Below, in pieces: positions 1 through 8,536 of a DNA stretch of 64,000 nt (positions are counted from its first letter, which is position 1; each line of letters opens with the position of its first letter). The notes beneath the pieces were generated by a model. The model made no database searches. It was not told the origin of the DNA and saw only the letters and a list, made by a program, of their open reading frames with translations. This stretch comes from Sabulicella glaciei. GTDB taxonomy: Bacteria; Pseudomonadota; Alphaproteobacteria; Acetobacterales; Acetobacteraceae. The stretch is taken from positions 1 to 64,000 of the forward strand of contig NZ_JAPFQI010000017.1 in assembly GCF_026183895.1 (NCBI RefSeq). Direction: 5' to 3'. The position numbers and the translations under genes are program-made.

Positions 1-117
<117 letters not shown>

Positions 118-122
118 CTATC

Positions 123-154
123 CTGCGGCGCTTCCCGCCAGGGAGGCGCCGCAG
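123..154 (+). terminator. Hairpin after tuf (terminator-like or processing site)
   Basis: A 14-bp stem (123-136 with 141-154, one G-T wobble) closes a GCCA loop, starting 5 nt after the tuf stop and ending 3 nt before tRNA-Trp. There is no T-run after it. It may slow or process the tuf-tRNA transcript rather than terminate it. Confidence 0.45.
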
Positions 155-157
155 AAC

Positions 158-234
158 AGGGGCGTAGCTCAATTGGCTAGAGCGCCGGTCTCCAAAACCG
201 GAGGTTGGGGGTTCGAGACCCTCCGCCCCTGCCA
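158..234 (+). tRNA. trnW: tRNA-Trp (anticodon CCA)
   Basis: The cloverleaf reads directly: acceptor AGGGGCG (158-164) pairs with CGCCCCT (224-230), the anticodon stem CCGGT/ACCGG closes loop CTCCAAA with anticodon CCA at 192-194, and the T-arm contains GTTCGAGAC. The 3' CCA is encoded (232-234). It lies between tuf and secE, the conserved position for tRNA-Trp, and is probably cut from a tuf-tRNA precursor. Confidence 0.97.
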
Positions 235-244
235 GATGTGAGGA

Positions 245-286
245 ACGGTGGCGGCCCGTTGCACAACGGCCGCCACCGTGCTTTTT
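245..286 (+). terminator. Intrinsic terminator after tRNA-Trp
   Basis: A 12-bp stem (ACGGTGGCGGCC with GGCCGCCACCGT), whose loop can itself pair as CGTTG/CAAC, is followed by GC and five T. This is a textbook intrinsic terminator starting 11 nt after the tRNA. It should end most tuf-tRNA-Trp transcription before secE. secE-nusG then depends on read-through or on a promoter inside or just after the hairpin. Confidence 0.85.
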
Positions 287-327
287 CAGGTTTCGCGCGC
301 CGTCGCGCGCATTCAGGAAGCAGGAAC

Positions 328-519
328 TTGCCCAAGCTAGAGCCCGTCCAGTTCGCCCGGGAGGTGCGCCAGGAAGTCGCGAGGGTCACCTGGCCGTCGC
401 GCAAGGAGACTCTGGTGACCACCGGGCTCGTCTTGGCCCTGTCCTCGCTCGCGGCAGTTTTCTTCCTGGTGGTGGACCAGATCATCCAGTTCGTGATGCG
501 CCTGGTGTTCGGGTTCTGA
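328..519 (+). CDS. secE: Preprotein translocase subunit SecE
   Basis: SecE is the small essential subunit of the SecYEG inner-membrane channel; it clamps SecY. The 63-residue product has the short single-TM form: an N-terminal amphipathic stretch with the hallmark EVARVTWPSRKET (about residues 14-26), then one membrane segment (about 30-52). The chosen start is TTG at 328 with a GGAAG ribosome-binding site 7 nt upstream. An ATG further upstream lies inside tRNA-Trp and the terminator, so it is rejected. A perfect 6-bp hairpin GCGCGC-CGTC-GCGCGC (295-310) sits just before the ribosome-binding site. nusG follows after 17 nt. Confidence 0.93.
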   Translation: MPKLEPVQFAREVRQEVARVTWPSRKETLVTTGLVLALSSLAAVFFLVVDQIIQFVMRLVFGF

Positions 520-536
520 GGAGCGAGGTTCGGGCC

Positions 537-1073
537 ATGGCGGCGAAGCGTTGGTATGTTGTCCATGTCTATTCGGGCTTCGAGAAGAAGATCGCCGAGC
601 AGATTCGCCATCAGGCGGAGAAGATCGGCCTCGCCGACCGGATCGAGGACATCCTCGTCCCGACCGAGCAGGTGACCGAGGTCCGCCGCGGCCAGAAGCG
701 CGAGGCGGAGCGCAAATTCTTCCCCGGCTACGTGCTGGTTAAGATGGAGATGGATGACGAGACCTGGCACTTGGTGCGCGACACGCCCAAGGTCACCGGC
801 TTCCTTGGCGCCCGCAACAAGCCCCAGCCCATCCCCGAATCCGAGGCGATGCGGATGGTGCAGCAGCTCACCGAATCGGCCGAGAAGCCGAAGCGCCCCG
901 CCATCACCTTCGAGGTGGGCGAGCAGGTGCGCGTCTCCGACGGCCCCTTCACCTCCTTCAACGGGACGGTCGAGGAGGTGGACGAGGAAAAGGGCCGCGT
1001 GAAGGTCAGCGTCTCCATTTTCGGCCGCTCCACCCCGGTGGAGCTGGAATACGGGCAGGTCGAGAAGCTCTGA
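537..1073 (+). CDS. nusG: Transcription termination/antitermination factor NusG
   Basis: NusG binds RNA polymerase and links it to Rho or to ribosomal protein S10. The 178-residue length is normal. The NGN domain (about 1-115) begins [20 protein letters not shown] and contains [12 protein letters not shown]. The KOW domain (about 125-178) includes the conserved [14 protein letters not shown]. It forms the usual secE-nusG pair, but it is not followed by rplK-rplA. The next gene, 69 nt on, is a lyase-like enzyme, so the usual ribosomal-protein run is broken here. Confidence 0.97.
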   Translation: MAAKRWYVVHVYSGFEKKIAEQIRHQAEKIGLADRIEDILVPTEQVTEVRRGQKREAERKFFPGYVLVKMEMDDETWHLVRDTPKVTGFLGARNKPQPIPESEAMRMVQQLTESAEKPKRPAITFEVGEQVRVSDGPFTSFNGTVEEVDEEKGRVKVSVSIFGRSTPVELEYGQVEKL

Positions 1074-1142
1074 CCTCCGGGCGCGACAGCCGCGCCATCC
1101 GGGTCTAGTCTCGGCGCTTCCGTTTCCGCCGAGGACTGGCCC

Positions 1143-2087
1143 ATGAGCGACCTCCCGAGCCGGGTCGAGATCACCGAGGAAGGTCCGCGCGAGGCCTTCC
1201 AGATCGAGCCCGGCCCCATCCCCACCGAAGACAAGATTGCACTGATCGACGCCCTCTCGGGCACCGGGCTGCGCCGGATTCAGGTGGCGAGTTTCGTTTC
1301 CCCCAAGATCGTGCCCGGCTGGGCCGATGCCGAGGCGGTGGTGGGCGGCTTCGCCCCGCGCCCCGGTGTCGAGTACACGGCGCTGTGGTTCAACGCCTCG
1401 GGCCTGCGACGCGCCATGGGCTTCCGCGATCGCCTGTCCATCTTCGGCTCCGTCACCGTCACGGCCTCCGAGGCCTTCACCAAGCGCAACCTCAACCGCA
1501 CCCAGGCCGAGCAGCTCGTCGCGCAGCGCGCCAACATCGCGGCGCATCGCGAGGCGGGGGTGGTGATGGAGCGCGTCTCCGTCCAGGCCGCCTTCGGCTG
1601 CAACTGGGGCGGCGAGGTGACGGCGGAGGCCGCGCTTGATGTGCTCTCGGACGCCATGGCGCTTGCGAAGGAGGAGGGCTGCGACATCCGCCGCATCACC
1701 CTGGCCGACAGCATGGGCTGGGCCACGCCGCTGCGCATTGAGCGGCTGGTCGGCGCCGTCCGCTCCCGCTTCCCGGAGCAGGAGATCGTCCTGCACCTGC
1801 ACGACACGCGCGGCCTCGGCATCGCCTGCGCGGCGGCTGGACTGCGGCTTGGCGTCGCGCGCTTCGACGCGGCGGTGGCGGGGCTGGGCGGCTGCCCCTT
1901 TGCCGGCCAGCCCGGTGCGCCGGGCAACATCGCGACCGAGGAACTGGTCTTCCTGTGCGAGGAGATGGGGGTGGAGACCGGGGTGGACCTGCCCGCCCTG
2001 CTGGAGACCGCCCACCTCGCCGAGCGCATCGTCGGCCATCCCTGCCCCTCCAACCTGCTGCGCTCGGGCATCAGGAGGGCCGCCTAA
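1143..2087 (+). CDS. HMG-CoA lyase-like enzyme (DRE-TIM family)
   Basis: A 314-residue TIM-barrel lyase of the hydroxymethylglutaryl-CoA lyase family, which cleaves acyl-CoA aldol-type substrates to acetyl-CoA or pyruvate plus a second product. Family marks are SFVSPKIVP (about 52-60), the metal-binding HLHDTRG and the active-site loop [14 protein letters not shown] with its cysteine. Two catalytic positions differ from classical HMG-CoA lyase: the metal-ligand Asp in GPRDG is Glu (GPREA), and the Glu in I-E-x-x-SFV is Gln (IQVASFV). The substrate may therefore differ. It overlaps the CoA-transferase by 1 nt (TAATG), suggesting acid activation followed by C-C cleavage. A possible -10 TAGTCT (1106-1111) and a 7-bp hairpin reaching the ribosome-binding site precede it. 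Confidence 0.8.
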   Translation: MSDLPSRVEITEEGPREAFQIEPGPIPTEDKIALIDALSGTGLRRIQVASFVSPKIVPGWADAEAVVGGFAPRPGVEYTALWFNASGLRRAMGFRDRLSIFGSVTVTASEAFTKRNLNRTQAEQLVAQRANIAAHREAGVVMERVSVQAAFGCNWGGEVTAEAALDVLSDAMALAKEEGCDIRRITLADSMGWATPLRIERLVGAVRSRFPEQEIVLHLHDTRGLGIACAAAGLRLGVARFDAAVAGLGGCPFAGQPGAPGNIATEELVFLCEEMGVETGVDLPALLETAHLAERIVGHPCPSNLLRSGIRRAA

Positions 2088-3226
2088 TGCTGCCGCTGGA
2101 GGGCGTGCGGGTCGTCGAGTTCTCGCACATGGTCATGGGGCCGACCTGCGGCCTGATCCTGGCCGATCTCGGCGCCGAGGTGATCAAGGTGGAACCGCCG
2201 GGCGGCGACCGCACGCGCCAGCTTCGTGCCAGCGGCACCGGCTTCTTTCCGGCCCTGTCGCGCAACAAGAAGAGCGTGACCGTGGCGATGGACGACACAG
2301 CCGAGCATGAGCGCCTGCTGCGCCTCGTCGACACCGCCGACGTCGTCATCGAGAATTTCCGCCCCGGCGCGCTGGAGGCGAAGGGGCTGGGCTGGGACGC
2401 GCTCTCCGCCCGCAACCCGCGCCTGATCTACCTGTCCCTCAAGGGCTTCCTGTCCGGCCCCTATGAGCACCGCACCGCGCTGGACGAGGTGGTGCAGATG
2501 ATGGCTGGTCTCGCCTACATGACGGGGCCGCCGGGGCGCCCGCTGCGTGCCGGCGCGCCGGTGAACGACATGATGGGCGGCATGTTCGGCGCCATCGCCG
2601 TCCTCGCCGCGCTGCGGCGGCGCGAGTCGACCGGGGTGGGCGAACGGCTGCAATCCGGCCTGTTCGAGAACGCGGCCTTCCTGGTCTCCACCGCCATGCT
2701 GCAGGGCGCGGTGACCGGGACCGCGCCGCCCCCAATGCCGGGCGGGCGCCGCGCCTGGGGCGTGTACGACGTATTCACCGCTGCCGACGGGGTGCAGATC
2801 TTCGTCGGCGTGGTGACGGAGCGGCAATGGGAGATCTTCACCGCGGCCCTGGCGGCGCCGGCCCTCGCCGATCCGCGTTTCGCGACCAACAACGACCGCT
2901 CCGCCCATCGCGAGGTGCTGATCCCCCTGGTGCAGGAAATCCTCGGCACGCGGCCCGTCGCGGAGATCGAGGCGATGTGCGAGACGGCCGGGCTGCCCTA
3001 TGCCCGCATCAACACGCCCGGCGACCTCTACGACGACCCGCATCTGCGCGCGGGAGGCGGCCTCCTGCCCATCACCCTGCCGGACGGGCGGGCGACCAAA
3101 GTGCCGGCCCTGCCGATCGAGATGGACGGGCAGCGCCTGGGGGTGCGGCTGGACCTGCCGCGCCCGGGTCAGCACAATCAGGAGGTATTCGGGGAGGAAG
3201 CGGATGCCGATCTACGCGCTGGATGA
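2087..3226 (+). CDS. Class III CoA-transferase (CaiB/BaiF family)
   Basis: A 379-residue enzyme that moves CoA between carboxylic acids via an aspartyl-CoA thioester. The N-terminal LEGVRVVEFSHMVMGPTCG and ADLGAEVIKVEPPGGD are diagnostic of the family, as are RNKKSV and the internal TALDEVVQMMAGL, whose Asp fits the catalytic residue. The start at 2087 overlaps the stop of the lyase gene, so the two are translationally coupled. Known partners of HMG-CoA-lyase-type enzymes include succinyl-CoA:hydroxymethylglutarate transferases; a similar role is inferred, but the acid substrate is unknown. Confidence 0.88.
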   Translation: MLPLEGVRVVEFSHMVMGPTCGLILADLGAEVIKVEPPGGDRTRQLRASGTGFFPALSRNKKSVTVAMDDTAEHERLLRLVDTADVVIENFRPGALEAKGLGWDALSARNPRLIYLSLKGFLSGPYEHRTALDEVVQMMAGLAYMTGPPGRPLRAGAPVNDMMGGMFGAIAVLAALRRRESTGVGERLQSGLFENAAFLVSTAMLQGAVTGTAPPPMPGGRRAWGVYDVFTAADGVQIFVGVVTERQWEIFTAALAAPALADPRFATNNDRSAHREVLIPLVQEILGTRPVAEIEAMCETAGLPYARINTPGDLYDDPHLRAGGGLLPITLPDGRATKVPALPIEMDGQRLGVRLDLPRPGQHNQEVFGEEADADLRAG

Positions 3227-3734
3227 GCATGAGCCCGTGATCGAGGGCGAGGTCTGGGTCGCCCCTGACGCGCACGTCATCGGCCGCGCGGTGCTGGGCG
3301 ATGGCGTCGGCGTCTGGTTCGGCGCCGTGATTCGCGCCGACAACGAGGAGATGCGGATCGGCGCCCGCACCAATATCCAGGAAGGCGCGATGCTGCATTC
3401 CGACCGCGGAAGCCCCCTGACGGTCGGCAGCGACGTGACGGTGGGCCACCACGCGATCCTGCATGGCTGCACGGTCGGCGACGAATCCCTGATCGGCATG
3501 GGGGCCACGGTGCTGAACAACGCGCGCATCGGCCGCAACTGCATCGTCGGCGCCAATGCGCTGGTGACGGAGGGGAAGGAATTCCCTGACAACTCGCTGA
3601 TCGTCGGCAGCCCTGCGCGGGCGGTGCGGACCCTGGACGAGGCCTCGGCGCAGCGCCTCCGCGATTCGGCGCTGGGCTACGTCAACAACGCCCGCCGCTT
3701 CGCCCGCGGCCTGCGCCGCGTGGATCAGGCATAG
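3204..3734 (+). CDS. Gamma-class carbonic anhydrase-like protein
   Basis: A 176-residue left-handed beta-helix protein with hexapeptide repeats (for example GDGVGVWFGAVIRAD, then VGSDVTVGHHAILHG). The three zinc-binding histidines are present: one in MLHSD and two in GHHAILHG. The family (YrdA/CaiE/PaaY) includes active carbonic anhydrases and proteins of unsettled function. It begins 23 nt inside the CoA-transferase gene and so is part of that operon. PaaY-like members can act as thioesterases, so a CoA-linked role is possible. The 3' end overlaps the convergent EAL gene by 10 nt. Confidence 0.9.
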   Translation: MPIYALDEHEPVIEGEVWVAPDAHVIGRAVLGDGVGVWFGAVIRADNEEMRIGARTNIQEGAMLHSDRGSPLTVGSDVTVGHHAILHGCTVGDESLIGMGATVLNNARIGRNCIVGANALVTEGKEFPDNSLIVGSPARAVRTLDEASAQRLRDSALGYVNNARRFARGLRRVDQA

Positions 3735-4480
3735 GCGGGGACGGGCAGGGCGCGGAACTCGGGCCGCGCGAACAGGTATCCCTGGAACAGCGAGACGCCG
3801 CAGCCGCGCAGCGCCTCGTATTCCGCGCGCGTTTCCACCCCCTCGGCGACGAGGCGGATGCCGAGCTGGGCGCAGATCCCGGCCATGCCCTGGACGATGG
3901 CTCGCCGGGGGATGCTGGCTTCGAGGCCGCGGATCAGGCCCATGTCCAGCTTGATGATGTCGGGCTGGAAATCGGCCAGTAGCGACAGGCCGGAATGGCC
4001 GGCGCCGAAATCGTCGATCGCGACGGTGAAGCCCATCTCCTGATAGGCCTCCACGACGTGGCGCAGATGGGCCGGGTCGTCGAGCTTTTCGCCCTCCGTC
4101 ACCTCGAACATCAGGGCGGAAAGCGGGAAGCGCACGCGCTCCGCCGCGCGCAGCGTGGCGCGCAGGCAGTTGCGCGGCTCGTACACCGCGTTGGGCAGGA
4201 AGTTGATGGACAGCAGCGCCCCCGTCTCCGGCAGCCCCAGCCGCGCCGCTTCGGCGATGGCGGTCGTGCGGCAGGCCTGGTCGAAGCTGTAGCGCGACTC
4301 GGAGGTGACGGCGGCCAGCACCGTGCCCGCGCCCTCGCCCCCGGCGCCGCGCACCAGCGCCTCGAAGGCGAAGATGCGCTGCGCCTCCACGTCTAGGATC
4401 GGCTGGAAGGCGAAGGCGATGGCGGGCAGGAAGGCGTCGCGCGCCTCGCAGCCGGGGCAGACCAGGTTCATCGCGGACAA
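3725..4480 (-). CDS. Stand-alone EAL-domain protein (likely c-di-GMP phosphodiesterase)
   Basis: A 251-residue single-domain EAL protein. All expected metal and substrate positions are visible: FEALVRG, the Asn in SINFLP, FEVTEGE, DDFGAGHSGLS, the Lys in PDIIKLD, AEGVET and FQGYLF. It is therefore probably active and hydrolyses cyclic di-GMP to pGpG. No GGDEF, PAS or membrane segment is present. The N-terminus carries a CPGC motif (about 9-12) that could bind metal or respond to redox; this is inference. It is transcribed away from gltX and is tail-to-tail with the carbonic anhydrase-like gene. Confidence 0.88.
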   Translation of the reverse strand: MSAMNLVCPGCEARDAFLPAIAFAFQPILDVEAQRIFAFEALVRGAGGEGAGTVLAAVTSESRYSFDQACRTTAIAEAARLGLPETGALLSINFLPNAVYEPRNCLRATLRAAERVRFPLSALMFEVTEGEKLDDPAHLRHVVEAYQEMGFTVAIDDFGAGHSGLSLLADFQPDIIKLDMGLIRGLEASIPRRAIVQGMAGICAQLGIRLVAEGVETRAEYEALRGCGVSLFQGYLFARPEFRALPVPAYA

Positions 4481-4511
4481 GCTAGCAGGGATTGTCTTCC
4501 CGACAACTGGT

Positions 4512-5924
4512 TCAATTCGGGGTTGAGGCCAGCAGGATGCGGCGCAGCGCCTCCTCCTTGCCCAAGGCCGCGAGGGTGATGTCGATCGGCGGCGACATGG
4601 TGCTGCCCGTCAGCGCGACGCGCAGGGGCTGGGCCACGTCCTTCAGCTTCAGCCCCTTCACCTCGCCGTAGTCGCGCAGCCAGTGCTCCAGGTCGGCGCG
4701 CTCCCACGGCGCGGCGGACAGGAACTCCGCGAGGTCGGCGAGGCGCGCCTTCGCCTCGGGGGTCAGCAGGGCGGCGGCCTTGCTGTCCGGCTCCGGCGCC
4801 TCGTCCGCCACGGCGAAGGCCGCCGAGGCGGCGACCTCGTTCAGGCTGCGCGCCCGTTCCTGCAGGGCGGGGAGGAGGAGGCGCAGCCGCGCGATCTTGT
4901 CCGTGCCGAAGCCGTGGCCCATGGCCGTCAGCCGCGACAGCACCTCGGGCAGCAGCGCGTCCGGGTCGGCCTGGCGCAGGTAGACGCCGTTCAGGTGCGA
5001 CAGCTTCGCGTAATCCATGCGCGAGGCGGCGCGGCCCACATCCTTGAGGTCGAAGATCTTCTCGGCACGCTCGCGCGGGATGATCTCCTCGTCGCCATGG
5101 CCCCAGCCGAGGCGCAGCAGGTAGTTGCACACCGCCTCGGGCAGCATCCCCTGCTCGCGGAACTCCAGCACGCTCACCGCGCCGTGGCGCTTGGACAGCT
5201 TGGCACCATCTGCGCCGTGGATCAGTGGGATGTGGGCGAAGCGCGGCCGCGTCCAGCCCATCGCGTCATAGACCATGCACTGGCGGAAGGTGTTGGTCAG
5301 GTGGTCGTCGCCACGGATGACGTGGGTGATCGCCATGTCGTGGTCGTCCACCACCACCGCATGCAGGTAGGTGGGCGTCCCGTCCGAGCGGAGGATGATC
5401 ATGTCGTCCAGCTCGGTGTTCGCCACGCGCACCGTGCCCTGGACGAGATCCTCCACCACCGTGTCGCCAGCCCCGTCCCCTGGGCGCGGCGCCTTCAGGC
5501 GGATGGCGAAGGGCTTGCCCTCCTGCTCCGCACCCGGCTCGCGGTCGCGCCAGTGCCCGTCATAGCGGGGCGGGCGCTTCTCCGCGACGGCCTTCTCGCG
5601 CATCGCCACAAGCTCCTCCGGCGTCTCGTAGGCGCGGTAGGCCTTGCCGGCGGCGAGCAGCTCGTGCGCCACCTCGGCGTGCCGCGCCTCGCGCCGCGAC
5701 TGGAAGACCGGCTCCTCGTCCGGGGACAGGCCGAGCCAGGCGAGGCTGTCCAGGATCTGCTGCACGGCTTCCTGGGTGGAGCGCGCCTTGTCCGTGTCCT
5801 CGATCCGCAGCAGGTACTGCCCGCCGTGCCGCCGTGCGAAGAGTTTGTTGAACAGCGCGGTGCGGGCGCCGCCAATATGCAGGAAGCCGGTGGGCGAGGG
5901 GGCGAAGCGGGTGCGGACGGTCAT
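4512..5924 (-). CDS. gltX: Glutamyl-tRNA synthetase
   Basis: A class I synthetase of 470 residues that charges tRNA-Glu, and in many alphaproteobacteria also tRNA-Gln for later amidation. The start at 5924 gives the canonical MTVRTRFAPSPTGFLHIGG. The HIGH motif is HIGG and the KMSKS motif is KLSKR. The C-terminal anticodon-binding helical domain is complete. A longer frame upstream adds 21 residues with no family likeness. It is divergent from the truncated comEC gene (74-nt gap), the neighbour it often has in alphaproteobacteria. Confidence 0.96.
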   Translation of the reverse strand: MTVRTRFAPSPTGFLHIGGARTALFNKLFARRHGGQYLLRIEDTDKARSTQEAVQQILDSLAWLGLSPDEEPVFQSRREARHAEVAHELLAAGKAYRAYETPEELVAMREKAVAEKRPPRYDGHWRDREPGAEQEGKPFAIRLKAPRPGDGAGDTVVEDLVQGTVRVANTELDDMIILRSDGTPTYLHAVVVDDHDMAITHVIRGDDHLTNTFRQCMVYDAMGWTRPRFAHIPLIHGADGAKLSKRHGAVSVLEFREQGMLPEAVCNYLLRLGWGHGDEEIIPRERAEKIFDLKDVGRAASRMDYAKLSHLNGVYLRQADPDALLPEVLSRLTAMGHGFGTDKIARLRLLLPALQERARSLNEVAASAAFAVADEAPEPDSKAAALLTPEAKARLADLAEFLSAAPWERADLEHWLRDYGEVKGLKLKDVAQPLRVALTGSTMSPPIDITLAALGKEEALRRILLASTPN

Positions 5925-5998
5925 GCCGCCCCCGATAGCGCAAAGCCCCGCGAGGCGGAACTTGCCCGTGGCCCCGGCTTGCGCCACTCAGGGCAGGC

Positions 5999-7456
5999 AT
6001 GCCGCCGGCGCCGCTTTCCTTCCTCCAGCGCGCCCTCGCGGCGGAGACGGGGCGGCTTGCCCTGTGGCTGCCGGTGGCGATGGGGGCAGGGGTGCTGGCC
6101 TTCCTGCTGCCGCGCGCCGACCCGCCCAGCTGGCTGCCCTGGATGGCGCCACTGCCGACCCTCGTGGCTCTTGCGCTTGCCCAGCGCTTTCAGCTTTCGG
6201 CTTGGCTTGCCGGTCTGCTGGGCGCAGCCGGGCTGGGCTTCGCCGTTGCCGCCTGGCACGTCGCTGCCGCTCCACCCTTGCCCGAGCTGCCGCGCACCGC
6301 CCTTGTGCTGACCGGCACGGTGGCGGAGCTGGACCCGCTGCCCGGCGGGGCGCGCATCATCCTGCGCGGGGCGCGATGGGCCGAGGAGATGGCGCCGCTG
6401 CGCCGCGACCTGCGCATCCGGCTGCAAGGGCGGGACGGGGCGCGGCCCCGCCCTGGCGACACGGTGCGGGTGCGGGCGCTGGTGCGGCCGCCCTCGGCCC
6501 CCGCCTTTCCCGGAGCCTGGGATTTCCAGCGCGCCGCCTTCTTCGCTGGCCAGGGCGGTGCCGGCTTCGCGCTGGGGCCGGTGGAGATCCTGGCCGAAGG
6601 TGGAGAGGCCCCCGCGCTGTCCGGCCTGCGCGCCTCGATGGAACGCCGGGTCCTCCAGGTCTTGCCCGGCGACGTGGGCGCCGTCACGGCGGCGCTGCTC
6701 ACCGGCGGGCAAAGCGGCATCTCCGCCGAGGCGATGGGCTGGATGCGCGACTCCGGACTCGCGCATCTGCTGTCCGTGTCGGGCCTGCACATCGGCATCG
6801 TGATGGGCATAGCCTTCTTCCTCCTCCGCGCGGGGCTGGCGCTCTGGCCGCGCTTCGCGCTGCGCTTCGGCACCAAGCCGGCGGCGGCGGTGGGCGCGCT
6901 GGCGGCGGGCGGGTTCTACATGCTGCTGACCGGGGCGGAGGTGCCGATGCTGCGCTCCTTCGCCATGGCTGTGGTCGTCACCCTCGCCATCCTCGCGGGG
7001 CGACGGGCCCTGACCCAGCGCGCGCTGGCACTGGCGGCGGCGGCCGTGCTGCTGCTGTACCCGGCGGCCATCCTCGGCCCTTCCTTCCAGATGAGCTTCG
7101 CGGCGGTCATGGCGCTGATCGCGGCGGCGGAGACGGCACGGTCCCGGCGCACGCCCGGTCCGCGCCCGTGGTGGCACCGCGCGCTGCTGGTGCTGGGCGG
7201 GAGCCTCGTTGCCTCGCTTGTCGCGTGGGCGGCGACGACGCCCTTCGGGCTGCACCATTTCGGGCGACTGCAGCTCTATGGCGTCGCGGCCAATGCGGTG
7301 GCGGTGCCGCTCACCACCTTCCTGGTGATGCCGGCGGGGCTGGCCTCGGCGCTGCTCATGTCCCTGGGTCTCGACGATGTGCCGCTGCGGGTCATGGGAT
7401 GGGGCAGGCGGTGGGCTTCGCCACGCTGCTCGCCGCATCCGCCACGGCAGCGCTGA
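5999..7456 (+). pseudogene. comEC: comEC/rec2 5' portion, truncated at a junction with flhB
   Basis: ComEC forms the inner-membrane channel for single-stranded DNA in natural transformation. Visible parts are an N-terminal membrane segment and OB-like region (about 30-200) and the competence domain with SVSGLHIGIVMG (about 258-270), MLLTGAEVPMLRS and SFQMSFAAVMALIAAAE. Likeness stops at about residue 468 (PLRVMGWG, near 7399-7412). The last 17 residues are flhB DNA read in another frame, ending at 7456. The final membrane helices and the C-terminal metallo-beta-lactamase-like domain are absent (485 residues against about 700 or more). It is probably non-functional for DNA uptake; a local assembly error is the alternative. 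Confidence 0.85.
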
Positions 7457-8352
7457 CCCTGCCGCGCCAGGTCGCGCAGTTCCAGGCCGCCCTGCGCGGC
7501 ACGCTGGGCCGGGCGCACGAGTGGGAAAGCATGGCGGCGGCGCGGGAATGGCTGCACCTGTTCCTGGGGGTGCTGTGGCCTGTGGCCGGGGCGGCGATCC
7601 TGGCTGCGGTCGCGGCGACGCTGGCGCAGACGCGTGGCGTGGTCACGCTGCGCGCTTTCTCCTTCGATCTGGGCAAGCTTTCGCCGCTGGCCGGCTTCAA
7701 GCGGCTCTTCGGCGGCGAGGCGTGGTTGGAGTTCGGCCGGACGCTGCTCAAGCTGGGCGGGGTGGGGGCGGCGCTCTGGCTCGCGGCGCTGGGGCTGGCC
7801 GAGCCGGACGGGTTGCTGGAGGTTCCGGCCGCTGCGTTGTTCGACGCAGCCGGGTCGGGCGTGCTGCGGCTTCTCGCCGTCGCGCTGGGCGTGTTCTTCC
7901 TGCTGGCGCTGGGCGACGTCCTGATCACGAACTACCGCTTCCTCCAGCGCCTGCGCATGACCCGCAAGGAAGTGCGCGACGAGATGAAGGACAGCGAAGG
8001 AAGCCCCGAGGTGAAGGGGCGTCAGCGCCAGATGCGGCAGGTGCTGGGGCGCCGCATGCTGGCCGAGGCGCCCAAGGCCGCCGTGGTCATCACCAATCCC
8101 ACGCACTACGCGGTGGCCCTGGCCTATAAGCCGGGCCAGGCCGCGGCGCCGCGCGTCGTCGCCAAGGGGGTGGACGCCATGGCCGGCCGCATCCGCGAGG
8201 CGGCGCGCGAGGCAGGGGTGCCGGTCATGCCCGACCCGCCCCTTGCCCGCGCCCTCTACCGGCTGGAACTCGATGCCGAGATCCCGGCCGAACATTGGGA
8301 TGCGGTGGCGCGGCTGATCGCCTATGTGATGAAGCTGCGCGGGCGCACCTGA
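7399..8352 (+). CDS. flhB: FlhB-like flagellar export switch protein, N-terminally truncated
   Basis: FlhB is the substrate-specificity switch of the flagellar type III export gate. The 317-residue frame starts at an ATG inside the comEC end and goes straight into the first membrane helix (GFATLLAASATAALTLP). The usual charged N-terminus with a KTEEPT-type motif (roughly 35-40 residues) is missing. The rest is intact: four membrane helices, the linker with LRMTRKEVRDEMKDSEGSPE, and the autocleavage site NPTH (residues 233-236). No other flagellar gene is in the window. It is either a deletion product fused in operon with comEC or an assembly artefact, so activity is doubtful. Confidence 0.82.
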   Translation: MGQAVGFATLLAASATAALTLPRQVAQFQAALRGTLGRAHEWESMAAAREWLHLFLGVLWPVAGAAILAAVAATLAQTRGVVTLRAFSFDLGKLSPLAGFKRLFGGEAWLEFGRTLLKLGGVGAALWLAALGLAEPDGLLEVPAAALFDAAGSGVLRLLAVALGVFFLLALGDVLITNYRFLQRLRMTRKEVRDEMKDSEGSPEVKGRQRQMRQVLGRRMLAEAPKAAVVITNPTHYAVALAYKPGQAAAPRVVAKGVDAMAGRIREAAREAGVPVMPDPPLARALYRLELDAEIPAEHWDAVARLIAYVMKLRGRT

Positions 8353-8490
8353 TTGGTGCGAATCGCCCGGCGTCGTCAATGGAAGCTGGCGTCTCGCGAG
8401 GCCCATGATGCGCTGTCGATGGCGAGGCAGAAATTGCCTCGGCAGCATTCGCTCAAGGCATTGAATCGACAGGATTTTGCGCCTTGAGAT

Positions 8491-8507
8491 TCCTGCGCCA
8501 CGCAGGA
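8491..8507. promoter_or_regulatory. Perfect 7-bp inverted repeat upstream of recA
   Basis: TCCTGCG-CCA-CGCAGGA can form a tight 7-bp hairpin. It lies in the 306-nt gap between flhB and recA and has no T-run on either side. A weaker 7-bp hairpin (8423-8441, CGAGGCA/TGCCTCG) lies further upstream. Neither has a recognised function; apart from the LexA box I see nothing else in this gap. Confidence 0.35.
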
Positions 8508-8536
8508 CGAATCTGCTTGCGAAACGGGGCGTGAAA

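Noticed and set aside
177-2039. Long open frame on the minus strand opposite nusG and the lyase gene
   Set aside because: High GC leaves few stops in antisense frames. The plus strand has recognised families here, and the antisense product is low-complexity Arg/Gly/His with no signature and would cross tRNA-Trp.
5644-8352. 902-codon plus-strand frame ending in FlhB
   Set aside because: Before 7399 it is out of frame with comEC and antisense to gltX; it has no family likeness there.
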